Positions 1 to 8,575 of a stretch of 64,000 nucleotides of DNA are shown piece after piece. The stretch lies in contig JAJNNC010000013.1 of NCBI GenBank assembly GCA_021730635.1, positions 62,001-126,000 on the forward strand, in the 5' to 3' direction. The number at the start of each line of letters is the position of its first letter. Position 1 is the first letter of the stretch. The position numbers were made by a program, and so were the translations under genes. This DNA comes from Catalimonadaceae bacterium JC749. Its GTDB lineage: Bacteria; Bacteroidota; Bacteroidia; Cytophagales; Cyclobacteriaceae. Under the pieces are notes generated by a model that saw nothing but the letters and a program-made list of their open reading frames with translations, did not search any database and was not told the DNA's origin.

Positions 1-2
1 AT

Positions 3-92
3 CCGGATGTAAATCCAAATGCAATTAGAGAATATTATAGTCCTTATGTGATGCCCCAGATGTTTAAAACAGGGGTGAATGTAACCTTTTAA
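3..92 (+). CDS. SusC-like TonB-dependent receptor, C-terminal fragment
   Basis: Only the last 29 codons are in the window. They read in one open frame to a TAA at 90-92 and end in the sequence GVNVTF, an aromatic-terminated final beta strand as in SusC-type outer-membrane receptors. A SusD gene follows after 18 bases, which is the standard susC-susD order. The protein would form the 22-strand barrel that imports glycan fragments across the outer membrane with energy from TonB. The call rests on the terminal strand and the context, since the plug and most of the barrel lie outside the window. Confidence 0.8.
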   Translation, partial: PDVNPNAIREYYSPYVMPQMFKTGVNVTF

Positions 93-110
93 TATTGATC
101 AGTGATTCCT

Positions 111-1841
111 ATGAAAAAGATTATTCATTATATTATACTAACCCTTCTGATCATTGTGAACAACAATTGCCAGGAGGTACTGGAAGTAAACCCGAAAGGG
201 GTGCTTACCGAAGAACAATTGGCCGGACCTGACTATGTGGATGGTTTTGTCAATGCCGCCTATGCCTTTATGCCCCGCGCGCATGCTTTTGATACCATGA
301 ACCCCTGGATTGCCAGTTTCCGTTCGGACGATGCCTATAAAGGTGGAGGTGGTTTAGATGACCAGACACCCTGGTACCAGATGGAAGTGTTTTCTCTGGT
401 CAATGCCAATGTGGGCAACAACGATGGGGTTTGGTATAGCGGTTATCAAGGCATATCCCGGGTCAATACAGCCATCAATGCCATCAATAGGGTAGAAGAA
501 GGAGAATATCCTGTGAAGACCCAGCGGCTGGCAGAAATGCGTTTTCTCAGAGGCTGGATTCACTTTAATCTGAAAAGAAGGTTTAAGTGGATTCCCTACA
601 TCACGGAAGAGGACACGCCGGAAGATATCACTGAAATTTCCAACCATCCGGCAGAGGCTGCTAATGACCTGGGGCTCTGGCAAAAAATTTATGATGATTT
701 CAAATTTGCTGCCGACAACCTGCCCGAAGTGCAGGAAGAAAAAGGAAGAGCTTCCAGGTTTGCTGCCGTAGCCTATATGGTAAAAACGCTGCTCTGGATG
801 GCCTACGAACAGGACGACAGGCACCAGGTGGTGAACATCAATACGGAAAGATTGACAGAAGCGCTGACCCTGAGCGATCAGATAATCAACAGTGGCTTGT
901 TCAGCCTGGCTCCTGATATTGCGCAGAACTTCATGTTAGAATATGATAATGCCTCTCCTGAATCCTTGTGGGAGTTGCAGTTTACCATTGATGACGGCAC
1001 CTCCCGTGGCAATCTGAACGAAGGCAACGGACTTACCGCCCCCTGGTGGAATCCTTACTTCAGCTGCTGCGACTTTCACAAAGCCAGTTATAACATGGTG
1101 AATGCCTTTAAGGTAGATGCCAACGGATTGCCAGAGTTTGAGACTTTCAATGATGAAGAAATCACGGATAAAGAGACTTATTTCAATAGCAATACCTGGG
1201 ACCCCAGACTGAACCATACCGTAGCGATTCCAGGGTATCCCTGGAAATACCAGACGGTATTGTATGATAGCGGCGGGTCCAGACAACCGGCTACCTATGG
1301 TTACATGCACTCCATGAAAGAGAATGTGCGTACCGATAGCCCCGGTCTGTTTGATGCTTTCTGGATGTTCAATTCTAAAAATCAGATTGAAGTACGCTAT
1401 GCGGAAGTATTGCTTTGGAAAGCAGAAATACTCATTCAGCTTGGCCGCCACATGGAGGCGCTGCCGCTGATCAATCAGATCAGGGAAAGGGCTGCCAACA
1501 GTACAGAAAAATTGAAGTTTCCGGACGGCAGCCCCTTGTTGAATTACCAGGTGGAACCTTATGTTGACGGTGTCAATTGTACCTGGGACCGGGATTTTGC
1601 ATGGAATGCTTTGATGTGGGAAAACCGGTTGGAAATGGCTATGGAAGGTCGACGTTTCTATGACCTGGTTCGGTGGGGCATTGCCGGTGAAGTGATGAAC
1701 GAATATTTTGCAAAGGAAAGCCAGCGGCGACAGTGGCTGGAAGTGGCTCGTTTTACCCCCGGAAGAGATGAATATCTACCCATTCCACAGGCACAGATCA
1801 ACTGGTCGCAAGGCGTGTATCAACAGAACCCTGGTTATTAA
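111..1841 (+). CDS. SusD/RagB-family glycan-binding lipoprotein
   Basis: Surface lipoprotein that captures glycans and acts as a lid on the SusC barrel. The start at 111 gives a lysine-led signal peptide ending at a Cys (residue 20) that can be lipidated. An in-frame ATG at 102 exists but puts three extra residues before the MKK start. The mature part has SusD hallmarks: TPR-type helices, a conserved motif near residues 450-470 (LWKAEILIQLG and INQIRERA), an NRLEMAMEGRRFYDLVRWG motif, and a C-terminal PIPQAQI...QNPGY ending. At about 576 residues it is on the long side for the family. It is the partner of the SusC ending at 92, and the next gene is a small lipoprotein probably in the same transcript. 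The glycan bound cannot be told from sequence. Confidence 0.95.
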   Translation: MKKIIHYIILTLLIIVNNNCQEVLEVNPKGVLTEEQLAGPDYVDGFVNAAYAFMPRAHAFDTMNPWIASFRSDDAYKGGGGLDDQTPWYQMEVFSLVNANVGNNDGVWYSGYQGISRVNTAINAINRVEEGEYPVKTQRLAEMRFLRGWIHFNLKRRFKWIPYITEEDTPEDITEISNHPAEAANDLGLWQKIYDDFKFAADNLPEVQEEKGRASRFAAVAYMVKTLLWMAYEQDDRHQVVNINTERLTEALTLSDQIINSGLFSLAPDIAQNFMLEYDNASPESLWELQFTIDDGTSRGNLNEGNGLTAPWWNPYFSCCDFHKASYNMVNAFKVDANGLPEFETFNDEEITDKETYFNSNTWDPRLNHTVAIPGYPWKYQTVLYDSGGSRQPATYGYMHSMKENVRTDSPGLFDAFWMFNSKNQIEVRYAEVLLWKAEILIQLGRHMEALPLINQIRERAANSTEKLKFPDGSPLLNYQVEPYVDGVNCTWDRDFAWNALMWENRLEMAMEGRRFYDLVRWGIAGEVMNEYFAKESQRRQWLEVARFTPGRDEYLPIPQAQINWSQGVYQQNPGY

Positions 1842-1865
1842 TGTAAATGCTAAAGAAGACAACCC

Positions 1866-2267
1866 ATGAAAAAATATATAGTATATCTTTCCATGATAAG
1901 CCTGTTGTATTGTACGGGCTGTTATAAAGATGAAATCATTGATGCAAAACCGGGCGAGCCCATTGATCCTGTTACCAACCTCAGTTATACGATTGCGGGT
2001 GATCAGGTGAATCTCACCTGGGAACTGCCGGCCGACTACCCGGACGATATTCTACAGCCCGTTCGAGTATTTATCAGGATAAAGGCAGACGGACAGGAGA
2101 TTGGTACACAACTATTGGAAAATACCGCAAGCAGCTACACCTATACACCTTATGATCCGGCAAGGGCGTATAGCTTTACCGTGAAGCTGATGGGACAGGT
2201 AGATACCACGAATCCCTATGTCTCTAACCTGAGATATTCCTTAGGAAATACGGTATCACTCGAATAA
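1866..2267 (+). CDS. Small lipoprotein of a SusCD locus, fibronectin III-like fold
   Basis: A 133-residue protein with a lipoprotein signal (Cys at about residue 19 in CTGC). The mature part looks like a single fibronectin type III-like beta sandwich: it opens with PVTNLSYTIAGDQVNLTWELP and has the typical alternating strands and a YTPYDPARAYSFTV segment. It follows SusD by 24 bases and is probably co-transcribed. Such small accessory lipoproteins often sit next to SusCD pairs and may help to bind the glycan at the surface. That role is inferred from position. The exact family (DUF4945-like is possible) is not certain. Confidence 0.75.
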   Translation: MKKYIVYLSMISLLYCTGCYKDEIIDAKPGEPIDPVTNLSYTIAGDQVNLTWELPADYPDDILQPVRVFIRIKADGQEIGTQLLENTASSYTYTPYDPARAYSFTVKLMGQVDTTNPYVSNLRYSLGNTVSLE

Positions 2268-2663
2268 TCATGGAGTCAGCTGGCTACTTTTTAGTGGGCA
2301 GCCCTGGGCTCAGGACCCTCTGGCGACTTCTATCCTTTGCAACATTAGCTGAATGTACTGTAGAGGATGGAAGAAAGGGTTGCCGCTGGGCTTTGTGAAA
2401 CAAGTGAAACACATATTGGAAGATCTGCGCAAAAAGCAGGTTTAAAGAGAATATTATAAGTTGCATTTTAGGTTGTTTCATGTAAAATAGGTTGAGAAAT
2501 GGACTGCTTTGAGAGCAGTTCTTTTCTTTCTATACATAATTTTAGGAATGGGTAGTGAGATATTCCAAGCCTATCACTATATTTTCTGAGGGATAGGTTT
2601 TTATACTTCTCAGGGTCGATAGATGACCCGCTAACTGTAAACGGTACATGAAATCTTAATAGC
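2268..2663. other. Intergenic region between lipoprotein gene and GH116 gene
   Basis: I see no convincing gene in these 396 bases. Two short minus-strand reading frames here have no recognisable product or start context. The stretch holds a terminator-like hairpin at 2503-2529 and, closer to the next gene, a small GGGTC/GACCC inverted repeat (about 2612-2628). The GH116 transcript probably starts in the last 130 bases, but no clean promoter stands out. Confidence 0.5.
2503..2529 (+). terminator. Probable rho-independent terminator
   Basis: A perfect 6-base stem, ACTGCT (2503-2508) and AGCAGT (2514-2519), with a 5-base loop is followed by a pyrimidine-rich TCTTTTCTTTC tail. It would end the SusCD-lipoprotein transcript and separate it from the GH116 gene. 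The stem is short, so confidence is moderate. Confidence 0.45.
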
Positions 2664-5600
2664 ATGTTTTACTCAAATGTTTCCTTGATGTTACATAAAA
2701 TTTTACTAAACCTGAGCCCCAGGCAAGGGCTTACCTTCTGTATAATCATCCTGTCAGGGTTATCACAGATACTGATGGCGCAAACTTCACTGGACCCGAG
2801 CCACCATGTGCCGGTTGATAAAAAACTTTCTGCTGCCTGGAAGGAAAGCCTGTGGCATGATGAACAAAAAGTATACAAAGGGGAGGAGCTCACGACCATT
2901 GGGATGCCCTGTGGCGGTATCGCCGCCGGTCAGCTATACGTCAGAGGAGACGGCACCCTGGCCAACTGGTGGATTGCCAACAATGCTTACAATACTGGCT
3001 ATGGGATCGATTCCCTCATGCAGTTCGATACCCCCCTGGGACCCTGGAAAGTGTGTTATCAAACCTTTCAGCCAATTAGCTATATAGAGCAGGGAGTTTC
3101 CGTTACGGTCAGGCAGAACAACAAAACACGGACAGCACAACTGAGTACAAAAGATTTTGATGATATTTCATTCATAGGAGAATATCCTATTGCCAAGATC
3201 CATTATGCTTCTCAAACCAATCCTTTACCCTTGCAGATAGAGGCGGAAGTTTTTTCTCCTTTCATTCCCATGAATGCCAGAGAGTCGGCTACGCCCGGCA
3301 CTATAATGAAATATACCCTCAGGAATACCTCTTCCCAGCCTATGCAGGTGTCTCTCACCGGGTGGCTTCAAAACCTGGTTTGCCTGGAGCTGAAAGATGA
3401 AATTCTGGCCCATCACCGGAACAGGGTCGTCAAACAAGCGGGGAAGACTTCCGTGGTCATGGATCTGGTAAAAAGTGATCAACCTTTACCGGCTCCGCCG
3501 AAAATAACTCTGTTTGAAGATTTTGAATCCGCTTCTTATGGCTCCTGGAAGGTGGAAGGCAATGCCTTCGGCACAGCTCCTGTCAGAGGACATTTGCCCG
3601 ACCAGCAACCTGTCAAAGGCTATACCGGTAGCTATCTGGTCAATTCTTTTAAAGAAGGGGATGAATCTACCGGGGTGATGACCTCAGCCCCCTTTACCAT
3701 CAGCGATGACTACATCGTTTTCAACATAGGCGGGGGAGCACATAAGGGTAAAACCTGCCTGAACCTGGTGGTGAATGATAAAATTGTTCGTTCTTCCACA
3801 GGGAGTAATTTTGAAAGGCTGGAAACCAAAAGCTGGGAGGTAAAGGAATTGAAAGGACAACAAGCATATTTTCAGATTGTGGATCAGGAAACCGGAGGAT
3901 GGGGCCATATCAATGTGGATGATATCGGATTCAGCCAGTCACCTTATACCAAAAGCCAATATTTTCCTGAAAACCATGCTTATTTTGGTAACCTGACCCT
4001 CAGCCTTTTAGCCGATCAAGCTTCAGGTACGGCTGATTTTACGCCAGGCGATCAAAACTTTAACCCGGAATTGGCAAAAGAAAAAACAGCAGGGGAGACC
4101 TTAGTGGGTGCCGCTCAAACTACCTTTGATTTAGCCCCCGGTGCCAGTAAAGACGTCACTTTTCTGATCACCTGGTATTTTCCGAATCGCCCCAAAGATT
4201 ACAGTGATGGCGGCAACTGGAACCGTGCCATTCCTACCGATGGTCCTGCCATTGGCAACATGTATGCAAACTGGTTTGGCAGCTCTTTGGAGGTGGCGCA
4301 GTGGCTACAGAAAAATCTGGATTGGCTGTCGCAGCAGACCCATACTTTCCATAAAACTTATTACCAGTCAAGCCTGCCTTACTGGCTGGCTCAGCGCATC
4401 ATGATGCCTGTTTCTACCCTGGCCACTGAAACCTGCCAGTGGTGGGCAACAGATAAGTTCTGGGCCTGGGAAGGCGTAGGTTCCTGTGTGGGCACCTGTA
4501 CCCATGTCTGGAACTATGAGCAAGCTTTAGCCCGGCTGTTTCCCGAATTGGAAAGAAACATCAGAGAAAAGACTGATTTCGATGTCTCCTTCCAGCAGGA
4601 TGGCAGCATCCTGGCCCGCAATGGCTGGGGTGGGGTCTTGATTGATGGGCATGCGGGTGCTATTCTGAAAGCCTACCGGGAACATTTGTTGTCAAAAGAT
4701 GAGCTCTTTCTTGCCCGCAACTGGGAAAAAATTAAAATGGCCACAGAGTTTCTGATGAAAGAGGATGAAAATGGAGACGGCTTGATAGAAAAGTCGCAGG
4801 CCAATACCTATGACATCGCCTTCTATGGAGCCAATACTTATGTGGGAGGCTTGTATCTGGCCGCCTTGAAAGCAGCTTCTGCGATGGCAGCCATTATGGA
4901 AGATACTGTTTTTGCCAGACACTGTGACACTGTCTTTGAAACAGGCCGCCAATTGACCGCCGATCGTTTATGGAATGGTGAGTATTTTGTGCAGGATGTG
5001 GATTTGGAAGAACATGCCCAGTTTCAGTATGCTGAAGGCTGTCTGAGCGATCAGCTGTTTGGGCAAACCTGGAGTCACCTCATCGATCTGGGCTATATTT
5101 ATCCGGAAAAACAGGTAAAGACAGCCCTACAGTCTATATGGAAATACAACTGGACACCTGACATCGGAGAGCAGAACCAGAACCATCCGCCTGAGCGTGT
5201 TTTTGCAGACCCCGGAGAGCCAGGCTTGTTTGTGTGCACCTGGCCGAAAAGCCAGCATTTGGGAGAAGATGGGGTTCGCTACCGGGACGAAGTCTGGACA
5301 GGAATCGAATACCAGGTGGCAACGAATATGATTTATGAGGGTATGATTGAAGAAGGATTGTCTATGGTGAAAAGTGTGCATGAACGCTACAATCCGATCA
5401 AACATAATCCCTGGAATGAAATAGAATGTGGTGATCATTATGCGCGGGCGCTGGCATCCTGGGGTGTCTTGCTGGCCCTGGAAGGATATCATTACAATGG
5501 TCCTGAAAAGTATCTGCGGTATGTACCCAAAGTACAGCCAGAGAACTTCAAAGGCTTTTTTACAGGAGCCGAAGGCTGGGGAAACCTGTCACAATCGAGA

Positions 5601-5822
5601 ACCTCGGGCAAGCAGCAAAACAGTGTGGCTGTAGCCTATGGGAAGGTACCTTTGACCACACTGGCCGTAGAGGTTTTACGTTCTCCGCAAAAAGTGCAGC
5701 TCTTTGCGGGAGAAAGAGAGGTTCCCTGCACCTTTGAGATGGAAAATAATCAACTTACCCTACACTTTGAAGAAGTCACCGTGACAGAGAAGCTACCCTT
5801 GAAACTCAGCATTGATTTTTAA
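2664..5822 (+). CDS. Secreted GH116-family (GBA2-like) glycosidase with inserted sandwich domain
   Basis: Retaining beta-glycosidase of the bile acid beta-glucosidase/glucosylceramidase type, acting outside the cytoplasm after Sec export (hydrophobic segment about residues 22-39, then AQ). The N-terminal sandwich begins around residue 70 (IGMPCGGIAAGQ). The (alpha/alpha)6 catalytic domain runs from about 560 to 960. The proposed nucleophile is E603 in WAWEGVGSC and the acid/base is D717 in NTYDIAF, which match the positions of E527 and D677 in human GBA2 by motif. Residues about 281-427 (EDFES... to ...INVDDIGFS) are an extra beta-sandwich that interrupts the N-terminal domain. It resembles the sandwich attached to many GH32 enzymes. 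A Cys-rich CVGTCTHVWNYEQ motif sits beside the nucleophile. A later start at 2688 is possible. The substrate is unknown; beta-glucosides or beta-xylosides are typical. Confidence 0.9.
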   Translation: MFYSNVSLMLHKILLNLSPRQGLTFCIIILSGLSQILMAQTSLDPSHHVPVDKKLSAAWKESLWHDEQKVYKGEELTTIGMPCGGIAAGQLYVRGDGTLANWWIANNAYNTGYGIDSLMQFDTPLGPWKVCYQTFQPISYIEQGVSVTVRQNNKTRTAQLSTKDFDDISFIGEYPIAKIHYASQTNPLPLQIEAEVFSPFIPMNARESATPGTIMKYTLRNTSSQPMQVSLTGWLQNLVCLELKDEILAHHRNRVVKQAGKTSVVMDLVKSDQPLPAPPKITLFEDFESASYGSWKVEGNAFGTAPVRGHLPDQQPVKGYTGSYLVNSFKEGDESTGVMTSAPFTISDDYIVFNIGGGAHKGKTCLNLVVNDKIVRSSTGSNFERLETKSWEVKELKGQQAYFQIVDQETGGWGHINVDDIGFSQSPYTKSQYFPENHAYFGNLTLSLLADQASGTADFTPGDQNFNPELAKEKTAGETLVGAAQTTFDLAPGASKDVTFLITWYFPNRPKDYSDGGNWNRAIPTDGPAIGNMYANWFGSSLEVAQWLQKNLDWLSQQTHTFHKTYYQSSLPYWLAQRIMMPVSTLATETCQWWATDKFWAWEGVGSCVGTCTHVWNYEQALARLFPELERNIREKTDFDVSFQQDGSILARNGWGGVLIDGHAGAILKAYREHLLSKDELFLARNWEKIKMATEFLMKEDENGDGLIEKSQANTYDIAFYGANTYVGGLYLAALKAASAMAAIMEDTVFARHCDTVFETGRQLTADRLWNGEYFVQDVDLEEHAQFQYAEGCLSDQLFGQTWSHLIDLGYIYPEKQVKTALQSIWKYNWTPDIGEQNQNHPPERVFADPGEPGLFVCTWPKSQHLGEDGVRYRDEVWTGIEYQVATNMIYEGMIEEGLSMVKSVHERYNPIKHNPWNEIECGDHYARALASWGVLLALEGYHYNGPEKYLRYVPKVQPENFKGFFTGAEGWGNLSQSRTSGKQQNSVAVAYGKVPLTTLAVEVLRSPQKVQLFAGEREVPCTFEMENNQLTLHFEEVTVTEKLPLKLSIDF

Positions 5823-5920
5823 AGCGCAGGATAAGGATACATACGGAATACAATGGAAATTTTTAACCCTATCAACACGCATTCAAACGAGTCGGCATTC
5901 AAACCTACCATCCTTTTACT

Positions 5921-8008
5921 ATGAGCTTTTATAAACCAATTGCCTATATTTTTTTCGCTTTATGGTTCCTGTGCCTGATGAGTTGTTCATCGGGTAATTC
6001 TTCCGAACCCTTACCTGCCGCGTTAGAAAAATTTATCGCCAACATAACGTTTGGAAAGCTGGGCAGTGAAGCACCGGAAGTGCAATACGAAACGATGTCA
6101 GACAACCTGGTGAAAGTTTCGCTTACCTGGCAACTGGAAGATACCCTGAGGCAGGACGACTGGCAGGTCAATGTCTCTCCTTCTTTCGAGCCTACTTTTC
6201 ATTGGGCACCCCATCTGACCCCTACCAATGAACACATCATTGCCCAGCACGTGTTCAGAGCACCGGCACTCATCGTTTCCTCCAACCAACAACAGCTCAC
6301 CCTTATTCCTGATCTTGATCTTTTACAGAATAAATCTCCCGTAGAGTGGTATATGGATTTGAATGCGCCTGACAATGTTTTAACCTTAGGTCTGAGTAAA
6401 GCTGAAGTAAAAGAACATGTTTTGTTTACCAGAACATCCGGTGCAGTATACCCGCCTGGTACCATAGAATTTGGCTTTTATGTAATGACAGCAGAGGATG
6501 ATGCCAGCCTGTTTAATCCCTGGCGTAAGGTACTTTCTTTTTTCTGGGAGCATTGGGGGAGTCCGCTTTATCAAAATCAGGAAAAACCAAAGCAGGAAGC
6601 TTTAGAAAAATACGTAAACCATACCTACAATTGGGCTTTTGATAGCTGGAAAGAGAACGTATGGCAGGATTTTACACTGCAGGAAAAAAAAGTGGGCGCC
6701 CCGGTATTTATCGTCAATGTGACCCAAAGTCCTAATTATCCGGGTGAAGTAGACGAAAGAGAGTTCCGATCCATCTGGAACCAGGCCTGGTTTAGTTCCT
6801 TACGTTCAGCGCAGGGGCTCTATCGTTATGCCAAAAGAACGAATAATCAGCCCTTGTTGGCTTATGCTTTGAAAACAAAAGAACTGGCCCTTTCTTTTCC
6901 ACAGAAAGAAGGTTTCTTTTATGGGCTGGTGGCCACAGAAATGGAAAAAGTAGAAGTTAAGGGGAAATCCTATAACCGGTCCAAAGGATGGGATACCGCC
7001 TACTTTGGCAACTCCAACCGTAATCCCTATACAGGGGATGCGCAGCAAGCTCCTTTTCATATTTTAGACATGAGTTTCACGGCTTATCTGATGCTAAGCT
7101 GGTATGAGGAATTAGAAAAAGACGAGCGATTATTGCAGTATGCAACCACTTATGCCGATGCCTTAGTGAAAACACAGGATGAAAAGGGTTTTTTTCCGGC
7201 CTGGTTATCCCTGGAATCCTTACAACCTTTAGCGCATCTTAACCAGTCACCAGAAACTTCTATGTCTGTCACGTTTCTCCTAAAACTCTACGAACTTACC
7301 CAACAGCAAAAATACCGTGACGCTGCTTTGCAAGCCATGCAGGCTGTGATGGATCATGTAATTCCCGTGGGGCAATGGGAAGACTTTGAAACCTATTGGT
7401 CGTGTAGCCGGTATGGGTCGGAGGACCTGGTCAATCAGAAGGTGGAGCGAAACAATATGTACAAGCAGAACAATTTCTCCATGTACTGGACAGCCCAGGC
7501 CCTTTTTCAGAGTTATCAGGTTACGCAGGATGACATGTATCTTCGATACGGACAACGTACCCTGGACGAGATGCTGATGACACAGGCTACCTGGCAGCCT
7601 CCTTACATCTATGTAGATGCTTTTGGTGGGTTTGGCGTGATGAATGCCGATGGGGAGTGGAATGATGCCCGCCAGAGTCTCTTTGCCGAACTTATTGTGC
7701 AGTACGGGAAAGAACTCAACCAACAGGAATACATACAACGGGGCTTAGCCACTTTGCGAGCTTCCTTTGTAATGATGTATTGCCCGGAGAACCCCAGGAC
7801 TAAACAGCAATGGGAAAGTAAATGGGATTTCTTTGGCCCTGAAGACTATGGTTTTATGATGGAAAACTATGGGCATGGAGGGACCACCAGTGCGCAAGGG
7901 GTAGGGATCGGAGAGTTTACCATTTATGATTGGGGCAATGGAGCGGCGTCAGAGGCCTATAACCGAATGCTGGATCATTATGGCAAAGATTTTATTACAG
8001 GCAACTGA
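5921..8008 (+). CDS. Lipoprotein with predicted (alpha/alpha)6 barrel, possible new glycosidase family
   Basis: I do not recognise a named family. The signal peptide ends in LMSC, so the protein is a lipoprotein (Cys about residue 22). Residues about 40-200 look like an all-beta domain. From about 265 to 680 helical hairpins with aromatic and acidic residues suggest a six-hairpin barrel, as in many glycosidases and lyases. The protein at 13305-15992 is a clear paralogue: both share FxAPA(L/I)I...L(I/V)PDL(D/N)L, a Y(W/F)SC motif, and a GGFxVxNADxxxxDARQ segment near the end. It follows the GH116 gene by 98 bases, in the same direction. A role in breaking down the same glycan is inferred from context. 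Alternatives are a lyase or an epimerase. Confidence 0.6.
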   Translation: MSFYKPIAYIFFALWFLCLMSCSSGNSSEPLPAALEKFIANITFGKLGSEAPEVQYETMSDNLVKVSLTWQLEDTLRQDDWQVNVSPSFEPTFHWAPHLTPTNEHIIAQHVFRAPALIVSSNQQQLTLIPDLDLLQNKSPVEWYMDLNAPDNVLTLGLSKAEVKEHVLFTRTSGAVYPPGTIEFGFYVMTAEDDASLFNPWRKVLSFFWEHWGSPLYQNQEKPKQEALEKYVNHTYNWAFDSWKENVWQDFTLQEKKVGAPVFIVNVTQSPNYPGEVDEREFRSIWNQAWFSSLRSAQGLYRYAKRTNNQPLLAYALKTKELALSFPQKEGFFYGLVATEMEKVEVKGKSYNRSKGWDTAYFGNSNRNPYTGDAQQAPFHILDMSFTAYLMLSWYEELEKDERLLQYATTYADALVKTQDEKGFFPAWLSLESLQPLAHLNQSPETSMSVTFLLKLYELTQQQKYRDAALQAMQAVMDHVIPVGQWEDFETYWSCSRYGSEDLVNQKVERNNMYKQNNFSMYWTAQALFQSYQVTQDDMYLRYGQRTLDEMLMTQATWQPPYIYVDAFGGFGVMNADGEWNDARQSLFAELIVQYGKELNQQEYIQRGLATLRASFVMMYCPENPRTKQQWESKWDFFGPEDYGFMMENYGHGGTTSAQGVGIGEFTIYDWGNGAASEAYNRMLDHYGKDFITGN

Positions 8009-8575
8009 GCGCTGCAAAATCAGCATCAGCAGAGGCTTCAGTCGAAAAACTGCGGTGGAATCAATATAGCCTTCCGATTTTGTAGGATAGCTTGCTAAGC
8101 GAAAAAACCGGGAGATGAAAGCCTAACGATCTGTGGGTCTGCGTTTATCCCATCTGACCAATGCTCATGCACATCTGGAAAACGATTGCCTGTTTTTCTG
8201 AAAGATACCACCCAAAGAGCAAGATGTCTTTTTTACAGAAGTTCTACTATTCACATCCATTCCCACCTGTGGCCATATTTTGCAATATTCACTTTTGAGA
8301 ACACATTTTAAAACCTAGATCAAATATTGTAAAGTGACAAAAAAAGTCTTATCTTCCTAAAACGATTTAGCAAGTGGTTATTTCTGTTTTTTGAGCGGTA
8401 AAGGGAAGAATAACGGTTGCTGAGAATGCCTCTTTTTTAAGACCCCTACAGCAGTATAGGTAACGTATTGAGCGTTCCAATAGGTGATTGTAAAGATACT
8501 GATCAAAAACGCTTTCAGCTCAAAGAAGCTCATGGCGTTGTATTGTGATTATTAACACCCTAAATACCTAAACTC
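8009..8575. other. Intergenic region with operator-bearing promoter and long 5' leader
   Basis: No gene is seen in these 567 bases. The first ~300 are featureless. The promoter/operator of the downstream SusC operon is at 8327-8370. The remaining ~205 bases to the SusC start form an unusually long untranslated leader, in which I see no recognisable riboswitch. Confidence 0.6.
8327..8370 (+). promoter_or_regulatory. Promoter with LacI-type operator (site 1 of 2)
   Basis: TTG at 8327-8329, a 20-base spacer, and TATCTTCC at 8350-8357 fit the Bacteroidota TTG-N19-21-TAnnTTTG promoter, apart from the last two bases. It is followed at once by CTAAAACGATTTAG (8357-8370), a near palindrome centred on CG as bound by LacI-family repressors. 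The same 14 bases occur behind a similar promoter at 18992-19005. A repressor here would block initiation at the SusC operon. No LacI-family gene lies in the window, so the regulator is inferred. Confidence 0.7.

Noticed and set aside
2284-2665. Two 65-codon minus-strand frames in the gap before the GH116 gene
   Set aside because: They have no family resemblance and one overlaps the next gene's start. A hairpin lies within the stretch, which fits non-coding DNA better.
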